From CAVSKL01 sp963728475 [NCBI: Candidatus Eiseniibacteriota bacterium] (GTDB taxonomy: Bacteria; Eisenbacteria; RBG-16-71-46; JABDJR01), in the NCBI GenBank assembly GCA_963728475.1, contig CAVSKL010000001.1, positions 1,922,001 through 1,986,000 of the forward strand: DNA of 64,000 nt. The letters are read 5' to 3'. Position 1 is the first letter of the stretch; every line of letters starts with the position of its first letter. Positions 58,474 to 64,000 of the stretch are shown piece after piece. The notes below the pieces were generated by a model. That model was not told where the DNA came from. It did not search any database and was given only the letters and a program-made list of their open reading frames with translations. The translations under genes were made by a program, and so were the position numbers.

Positions 58474-61400
58474 AACGGGTCCTCCGGCTTGCGATCCCGG
58501 CGGTCGCGGCGTTCGCGCTCGTGGTCGGGCCCGCGTCCCGCACCGAGGCCTCGGAGCCGGTGCCGCTCGACGCGTTCGAGAGCACCGGCGGCTGGTCCGC
58601 CCATCCCGCGGACGGGGTGGAGCTGAAGCTAAGCTCGGACAAGGGGCTTCACGGGAACGCCCTGCGCATGGACTTCAAGTTCCCGGGGGGCGCGGGCTAC
58701 GCGGTGGCCCACAAGGCGTTCGACCTGGACCTCCCCGAGAACTACGCCTTCACCTTCGAGGTCAAGGGGGACACCCCGCCCCAGAGCCTGGAGTTCAAGC
58801 TCATCGACTCCACCGGAGCCAACGTGTGGTGGTACGTGCGGCGCGACTTCGACTTTCCGAAGGACTGGACCCGGCTCACCACCAAGAAGCGCCACTTCCG
58901 GTTCGCGTGGGGCCCGGCCGGAGGCGGCGAGATCCACCACGTGGCCGCGATCGAGATCGTGGTCACCGCGGGGAGCGGGCAATCCGGCACGGTGTGGGTG
59001 GACGACCTGGAGCTGCGCGCGCTTCCGCCGCCGGACGCCAACCCGCCGGCGCCGGCGGCGACCGCGTCGGGGGCGCGCCCCGGGTTCGGGGCGGCGCGGG
59101 CGGTGGACGGCGACAGCACCACCGCCTGGCGGAGCGCGGCGGGGGACAAGTCGCCGTGGCTGGCGCTCGATCTGGGCGAGGAGCGCGAGTTCGGGGGGGT
59201 GGTCCTGGACTGGGAACCGGGGCGGCGGCCCTCGGACTACGTGGTCGAGGGCCGGGAGGAGGGGGGCGACTGGCGCGCGCTGTACGCGGTGCGGGAGGGC
59301 GCCGGGGGCATCGACCACCTCTACCTGCCCGAATCCGAGGCTCGCGCCCTCCGGCTCCGCGTGACCTCGCCGCCCGGGGCCGGCGGGATCGGCTTGGGTG
59401 AGATCCGGGTGGAGCCGGTCGCGTGGTCGGCGAGCCGGGAGAGCTTCTACGCCGCGGTGGCCGCCGACGCCCGGCGCGGCGCCTACCCGCGGGGGATGAG
59501 CGGGGAGCAGTCCTACTGGACGGTGGCCGGGGTGGACGGCGATACCCGCGAGGTCCTGGTGAACGAGGACGGCGCGGTCGGAACCGGCGAGGGGAGCTTT
59601 TCCCTCGAGCCCTTCCTCTACGTGCGCGGACGGCCCACGGTCCGGACCCGGGGGAGTCTCCACACCTGGGCCGACGTGGCGGAGACGCAGTCCCTGGTGG
59701 ACGGGTACCTGCCCATGCCCGAGGTGACGTGGACGGCGGGGAAGGTGGAGCTCAAGATCACCGCCTTCGGGACGGGGGCGCCGGAGTCGTCCTCGGTGGT
59801 GGTGCGCTACCAGATGGTGAACCGCGGGGACTCGCTGGCCGCCGGCGCGCTCTACGTGGCCGCCCGGCCGTTCCAGGTGAATCCTCCCACCCAGACCCTG
59901 AACCATCCCGGGGGGTTCGCGCCGGTCCGGACGGTCTCCGGAGCGGGGGGGGTGATGAGGGTGAACGGCGTCGTGCGCGCCTACGCGCCGACCCACCCCA
60001 CCGGGTTCGGGGCGCTCGCCTTCGATCAGGGAGGCCTGGTCGAGGGCTACCTGGAGCGGGGGAAGCTCCCGCCCCACGCCGCGGTCGCGGACTCGCAGCA
60101 CGCGGCCTCCGGGGTGTGGGAGTTCGCGTTCGCGCTCCGGCCCAACGCGGGGCAGGACGTGACGGTGGTGATTCCGCTCCACGACGCCTCGCCGGGGCCG
60201 CCCCTCGACAACGACAAGTTCGCGCGGCTCTATGCCGCCGGCACCTTCGGCCGGGCGCGGTCGGACTGGGAGCGGCGGCTGGGGACGGTGGGGATCGGCC
60301 TGCCCGCGAGCGCGGCGCTCCTCGACCAGACTCTCCGCGCCCAGCTGGGCTACATCCTGGTGGATCGCGCCGGCCCCGCGCTCCAGCCCGGGGCGCGGGC
60401 CTACGCCCGGTCCTGGATCCGGGACGGGAGCATGACGTCGTCGGCGCTCCTGCGGCTGGGGCAGGACGAGGTGGTGAAGGACTTCATCACCTGGTTCGCG
60501 CCCCACCAGTTCGCCAGCGGCAAGGTCCCCTGCGTGGTGGACCGGCGGGGGGCGGACCCGGTGCCCGAGCACGACTCGAGCGGCGAGTTCATCTTCCTGG
60601 TGGCGGACTACCTGCGCTACACCGGCGACCTGGAACTGGCGGGGGAGATGTACCCGCGGGTGCTCCGTGCCGTCGCCTACCTGGACTCCCTCCGGCACCA
60701 ACGGCTCACCCCGGCCTTCGATAGCGGCGACAGCCTGGTCTTCCGCGGGCTCCTGCCGCCGTCCATCAGCCACGAGGGGTACTCGGCCCAGCCCATGCAC
60801 TCCTACTGGGACGACTTCTGGGCCTACCGCGGGTTCGGGGACGCGGCCTACCTGGCGGGAATGCTCGGACACCCGGACGAGGCGGCCCGCCTGGATACGT
60901 TACAGGCGCGCTTCGGCCGCGACGTGCGGGCCTCGGTGGAGCTGGCGATGAAGCGGCACGGGATCCCCTACGTGCCCGGCTGCGCGGACCTGGGCGATTT
61001 TGACGCGACCTCGACCACGGTCGCGCTGGATCCCACCGGAGCGGCGGCGGTGCTCCCCGCCGCCGCGGTGGACTCCACCTTTGAGCGCTACTGGACGTTC
61101 TTCAAGGATCGCGCCCAGGGGAAACCCTGGGACGCGTTCACCCCCTATGAACTCCGGAACGTGGGCGCGTTCGTGCGGCTGGGCCGGCGGGACCGGGTGG
61201 GGGATCTCCTGACCTGGTTCTTCACCTACCAGCGCCCTCTGGGCTGGCGCGAGTGGGCCGAGGTGGTGGAGAGCGACGTGCGCAAGCCCCGCTTCCTGGG
61301 CGACATGCCGCACACCTGGGTGGGCTCGGACTACATCCGCTCGGTGCTCGACATGTTCGCCTACGTCCGCGAGGGCGACTCGACGCTGGTGATCGGGGCG

Positions 61401-61679
61401 GGGGTGCTCCCGTGGTGGGTGGACCGCGATCCGGGGGTCACGGTGACCGGGCTCCGCACCCCTTACGGCCCGCTCAGCTACGCCATGCAGAAGGACGGCA
61501 AGGCCACGGTGGTGACGCTGGAGGGGGGAATCACCCCGCCGCCCGGCGGGTTCGTGATCGTGCCACCGGCGGTGGTGGGCTTCCGGCACGTCACCGTCGA
61601 CGGGAAGCCGGCCGTGCCCGGCCCCGGGGGCGGCGTGGCCGTCTCCGAGGCCCCGGCCACGGTGCGGTTCGCGCCGTAG
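58470..61679 (+). CDS. Large secreted six-hairpin glycosidase-like protein with discoidin domain
   Basis: A 1069-residue exported protein. Signal peptide (1-27). Residues 30-190 are a jelly-roll of CBM11/CIA30 type (ALRMDFKFPGG, VWVDDLELRAL). Residues 195-320 are an F5/8 type C (discoidin) domain. From about 325 a beta part leads to an alpha/alpha-barrel (about 620-1000: YARSWIRDGSMTSSALLRLG, EHDSSGEF, SYWDDFWAYRGFGDAAYLAG). The SWIRDGSM and WDDFWAYRG stretches look like active-site lining. I cannot place it in a numbered GH family. It is the last gene of the import operon, so a saccharide target is likely. Confidence 0.7.
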   Translation: MKRVLRLAIPAVAAFALVVGPASRTEASEPVPLDAFESTGGWSAHPADGVELKLSSDKGLHGNALRMDFKFPGGAGYAVAHKAFDLDLPENYAFTFEVKGDTPPQSLEFKLIDSTGANVWWYVRRDFDFPKDWTRLTTKKRHFRFAWGPAGGGEIHHVAAIEIVVTAGSGQSGTVWVDDLELRALPPPDANPPAPAATASGARPGFGAARAVDGDSTTAWRSAAGDKSPWLALDLGEEREFGGVVLDWEPGRRPSDYVVEGREEGGDWRALYAVREGAGGIDHLYLPESEARALRLRVTSPPGAGGIGLGEIRVEPVAWSASRESFYAAVAADARRGAYPRGMSGEQSYWTVAGVDGDTREVLVNEDGAVGTGEGSFSLEPFLYVRGRPTVRTRGSLHTWADVAETQSLVDGYLPMPEVTWTAGKVELKITAFGTGAPESSSVVVRYQMVNRGDSLAAGALYVAARPFQVNPPTQTLNHPGGFAPVRTVSGAGGVMRVNGVVRAYAPTHPTGFGALAFDQGGLVEGYLERGKLPPHAAVADSQHAASGVWEFAFALRPNAGQDVTVVIPLHDASPGPPLDNDKFARLYAAGTFGRARSDWERRLGTVGIGLPASAALLDQTLRAQLGYILVDRAGPALQPGARAYARSWIRDGSMTSSALLRLGQDEVVKDFITWFAPHQFASGKVPCVVDRRGADPVPEHDSSGEFIFLVADYLRYTGDLELAGEMYPRVLRAVAYLDSLRHQRLTPAFDSGDSLVFRGLLPPSISHEGYSAQPMHSYWDDFWAYRGFGDAAYLAGMLGHPDEAARLDTLQARFGRDVRASVELAMKRHGIPYVPGCADLGDFDATSTTVALDPTGAAAVLPAAAVDSTFERYWTFFKDRAQGKPWDAFTPYELRNVGAFVRLGRRDRVGDLLTWFFTYQRPLGWREWAEVVESDVRKPRFLGDMPHTWVGSDYIRSVLDMFAYVREGDSTLVIGAGVLPWWVDRDPGVTVTGLRTPYGPLSYAMQKDGKATVVTLEGGITPPPGGFVIVPPAVVGFRHVTVDGKPAVPGPGGGVAVSEAPATVRFAP

Positions 61680-61794
61680 ACCGGCCCGGGCTCGATCCGG
61701 CGGCCGGTGAAGGGGCGCTTTCCCCGGGGACGGTTGTCCAGCAAAGAACATAATTTATTATTGCACAACGCGATACACGGGTAGCCCCGGACGC

Positions 61795-63144
61795 TCACTG
61801 GCCGAGCGACCCGGCGCCCGTCCGGATGACCTCGGAGTAGAACCGCGCGCTGGCCTTGGGGGTGCGCGCCTGCGAAGCGAAGTCCACGTGCACCAGCCCG
61901 AAGCGGACCGAGAAGCCGATCGACCACTCGAAGTTGTCGAACAAGGACCATGCGAAGTAGCCGCGAACGTCGGCGCCGAGCGCCCGCGCGTCCCGCACCG
62001 CGCGCAGGTGGTCGCGGAGATAGGCCACCCGGAGCGGATCGGAGATCCCCTCGGGCGGCGACACCGGCGGGTCGTAGAACGCGGCCCCGTTCTCGGTGAC
62101 GTAGACCGGAAGCCCGTACTCGCCATGCAAACGAAGCAGCAGCTCGGTGAGGCCGGCCGGGCGCACCTCCCACCCCACCGCGGTATAGGTCGAGGATTCC
62201 TGGGGCACCGGCCTCGCCCGCACCGGCCACCCGGCGGGATCGAACGCGGTCACCGCGCGGGTGTAATAGTTCAATCCGATGAAATCCACCGGGGTCCGGA
62301 TGAGCGCCATGTCCTCCCGCGAAGGCTCGAACCAGGCCTCGCCGTAGATTGCGGCCAGCTCCTCGGGGTAGCGGCCGGTGAGCGCCGGCTCCAGGAACTG
62401 CCGGTTCATGTAGGCGTCGGCCTCCCGCGCCGCCCGCACGTCCTCCTCCCGGTCCGAGGCCGCGTCCTTGGGCTCGACGTTCACCACCACCCCGACCGGG
62501 GCCCCGGTCGCCGCCCGGAGCGCCCGCACCCCCGCGCCGTGGGCGCGGAGGAGGTTGTGAGCGGCGCGGGCGGCCTCGAACAGGCTCCGGTGCCCCGGAG
62601 CGTGCACGGCGTGCACGTATCCCGCGTCCACGCTCACCCAGGGCTCGTTGAGCGTCATCCAGAGCGCGACCCGGTCCCCCAGCGCCCGCGCCACCGTGTC
62701 CGCGTACTCGGCGAACCAGCCGGCCACGTCGGGGTTCAGCCATCCGCCCCGGTCGTCGAGGGCCGCGGGGAGGTCCCAGTGGTAGAGGGTGGCGCAGGGC
62801 CGGATGCCGTGCTCCAGGAGGGCGTCGACGAGCCGCGAGTAGAAATCGAGCCCGGCCGGATTCACCCGGCCCCGGCCCTCGGGGAGGATCCGCCCCCAGG
62901 CGATGCTGAAGCGGTAGGCGCCGAGCCCGAGCTTCGCCATGAGCGCCACGTCGTCCCGGTAACGGCGGTAGTGGTCGCAGGCGGTGTCGCCGGTCTGGCC
63001 CCGGTAGGTCCGCCCGGCGGTATGGGTGAAGCGATGCCACATGCCGGGGCCGGCGCCGTCGGCCAGGGGGGACCCCTCCACCTGGTAGGCCGAGGTCGCC
63101 GCTCCCCAGAGAAACTCCTTCGGAAACGCCTCCGTGCCGCTCAT
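61795..63144 (-). CDS. GH1 beta-glucosidase
   Basis: A 449-residue glycosidase, typical length. Acid/base E167 (TLNEPW), nucleophile E351 (YVTENGAA), N-terminal FLWGAATSAYQVEG and C-terminal FAWSLFDNFEWSIGFSVRFGLVHVD are GH1 hallmarks. It would split terminal beta-glucosides in the cytoplasm (no signal). Its ATG overlaps the stop of the GH94-like gene by four bases, so both are on one message. It converges with the import operon. Confidence 0.95.
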   Translation of the reverse strand: MSGTEAFPKEFLWGAATSAYQVEGSPLADGAGPGMWHRFTHTAGRTYRGQTGDTACDHYRRYRDDVALMAKLGLGAYRFSIAWGRILPEGRGRVNPAGLDFYSRLVDALLEHGIRPCATLYHWDLPAALDDRGGWLNPDVAGWFAEYADTVARALGDRVALWMTLNEPWVSVDAGYVHAVHAPGHRSLFEAARAAHNLLRAHGAGVRALRAATGAPVGVVVNVEPKDAASDREEDVRAAREADAYMNRQFLEPALTGRYPEELAAIYGEAWFEPSREDMALIRTPVDFIGLNYYTRAVTAFDPAGWPVRARPVPQESSTYTAVGWEVRPAGLTELLLRLHGEYGLPVYVTENGAAFYDPPVSPPEGISDPLRVAYLRDHLRAVRDARALGADVRGYFAWSLFDNFEWSIGFSVRFGLVHVDFASQARTPKASARFYSEVIRTGAGSLGQ

Positions 63145-64000
63145 CCACGCTCCTCGCCGGGGCCGAGCACGATCTCGACCCGGTGCTCGCCGCCGTCGTT
63201 CGTCAGGGGAACCCGGGCGGTGGCCTCGGCGACCGGCAGTACGGCGCCGTCGAGGGTGGCGCGAACCACGCCGCCCGCCCGGCCGTCCGGATTCCGCACC
63301 GTGATCGTGTACACCGTGGAGCCGCCGGGCACCCGGTAACGGACCGAGTACTCGGGCCACTCATCGGGGACGCAGGGCTTCACCACCAGAGTCTTCCCCT
63401 CTTCCAGGTTCAAGCCCAGCACCGACTCCAGCGCCACCCGGAGCATCCACCCCGCGGAGCCGGTGTACCAGGTCCAGCCGCCCCGGCCCACGTGGGGCGG
63501 CGCGCCGTAGACGTCCGCGCAGATCACGTAGGGCTCCACCTGGTAGCGGGCGATCCCGGCCGCGTCGGCGCTGTGGCGGATCGGGTTCAGGAGATCCAGG
63601 AGCGCGGCGGCGCGGTCGTTCCGGCCGAGTTCGGCCATGGCCCGCACCACCCAGAGCGCGGCGTGGGTGTACTGGCCGCCGTTCTCGCGCACGCCGGGAA
63701 GGTAGCCCTTGATGTAGCCCGGGTCGTGGGAGGTGCGATCGAAAGGCGGGGTGAGGAGGCGGATGATGCCGTCCCGCTCCGAGATCAGCTCGCGCTCCAC
63801 CGCGTCCATGGCCGCGCGCGCGCGCGCCGGCGGCGCCGCTCCCGAGAGCACCGACCACGCCTGGACCAGAGCGTCGATCCGGCACTCGGTGTTTTCGCGG
63901 GAGCCCAAGGGCGTCCCGTCGTCGTAATACGCCCGCCGGTACCACTCGCCGTCCCACCCCGCGGTTTCCAGGGCCGCGCGCACGTCCTCGCGATACCCGG
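63141..64000 (-). CDS. GH94-like C-terminal part of a cyclic beta-1,2-glucan synthase (NdvB-like) or phosphorylase
   Basis: The gene is cut by the right edge, and 286 residues of the C-terminus remain. Stretches WDGEWYRRAYYDDGTPLGS, LTPPFDRTSHDPGYIKGYLPGVRENGGQYTHAALW and PPHVGRGGWTWYTGSAGWMLRV are those of GH94 enzymes, above all the C-terminal domain of NdvB/ChvB cyclic beta-1,2-glucan synthases. A 1,2-beta-oligoglucan phosphorylase is the alternative. The GTG at 63983 is internal; the frame stays open to the window edge. It is followed by the GH1 gene with a four-base overlap. Confidence 0.85.
   Translation of the reverse strand, partial: GYREDVRAALETAGWDGEWYRRAYYDDGTPLGSRENTECRIDALVQAWSVLSGAAPPARARAAMDAVERELISERDGIIRLLTPPFDRTSHDPGYIKGYLPGVRENGGQYTHAALWVVRAMAELGRNDRAAALLDLLNPIRHSADAAGIARYQVEPYVICADVYGAPPHVGRGGWTWYTGSAGWMLRVALESVLGLNLEEGKTLVVKPCVPDEWPEYSVRYRVPGGSTVYTITVRNPDGRAGGVVRATLDGAVLPVAEATARVPLTNDGGEHRVEIVLGPGEERG

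Noticed and set aside
1-64000. CRISPR arrays, insertion sequences or a replication origin
   Set aside because: No regular repeats with spacers, no transposase frames, no DnaA-box cluster or dnaA/parAB genes are seen.

Overview
The window is about 64 kb of high-GC bacterial chromosome. It carries roughly 45 protein genes, one tRNA-Gly, and no insertion sequence, prophage, CRISPR array or rRNA. Several traits point to a Gram-negative bacterium with an outer membrane: TonB/ExbB/ExbD, lipoproteins, beta-barrel proteins and a full cytochrome c maturation cluster. An NHL-propeller protein with a FlgD/type-IX-like C-terminal domain, the many small secreted proteins and the uncultivated-looking gene set suggest the FCB side of the tree, perhaps Candidatus Eisenbacteria or a neighbour. 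That placement is an inference.

Layout. 1-2513: the end of a leucine dehydrogenase gene, then a fused homocysteine methyltransferase/methylenetetrahydrofolate reductase. 2551-7851: ccmABCDEF with its own promoter and a strong terminator. The CcmE here is of the Cys (CxxxY) type and CcmF has an enlarged periplasmic domain. 7945-10407: a lipoprotein, aspartate kinase and tRNA-Gly(GCC). 10489-13126: a three-gene operon (RimK N-terminal-like protein, RimK-like ATP-grasp ligase, GNAT/C39-peptidase fusion), a peptide-ligase type system of unknown purpose. 13358-16009: a haem-binding beta-barrel protein, a YceI protein and a lipoprotein. 16159-19123: gnd and zwf (pentose phosphate pathway). 19184-20570: a thioesterase and a fatty-acid hydroxylase. 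20675-22139: tandem secreted paralogues with matching promoters. 22425-28453: acyl-CoA dehydrogenase, ETF-quinone oxidoreductase, EtfB and EtfA; the first two genes are full of single-base frameshifts. 28516-32071: a CnoX-like thioredoxin, an NHL protein, an outer-membrane barrel and a glycine-zipper lipoprotein.

32415-37279: a kinase/STAND-ATPase/TPR regulator, then a second tandem pair of secreted proteins. 37476-40632: NamZ muramidase plus a fused MurU-AmgK, a MurNAc salvage pair. 40639-48104: an M28 peptidase, fatty-acid desaturase, EamA transporter, YvlD-like protein, P-loop protein and NmrA-like protein. 48316-53704: a TonB-ExbD-ExbD-ExbB-TPR-PBP operon on the minus strand. 53989-64000: a glucan locus (GH144-like enzyme, ABC importer, large discoidin-containing hydrolase, GH1 and the end of a GH94/NdvB-like protein), probably for beta-1,2-glucans.

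The most unusual signal is a shared C-terminal motif, [ST]-W-G-x-[LIV]-K-x-x-Y, at the very end of four secreted proteins. These belong to two otherwise dissimilar families located 14 kb apart. It looks like an undescribed sorting tag. Other points worth attention are the System I*-type Ccm cluster, the ATP-grasp/C39 operon, the MurNAc salvage fusion, the glucan locus and the cluster of frameshifts.
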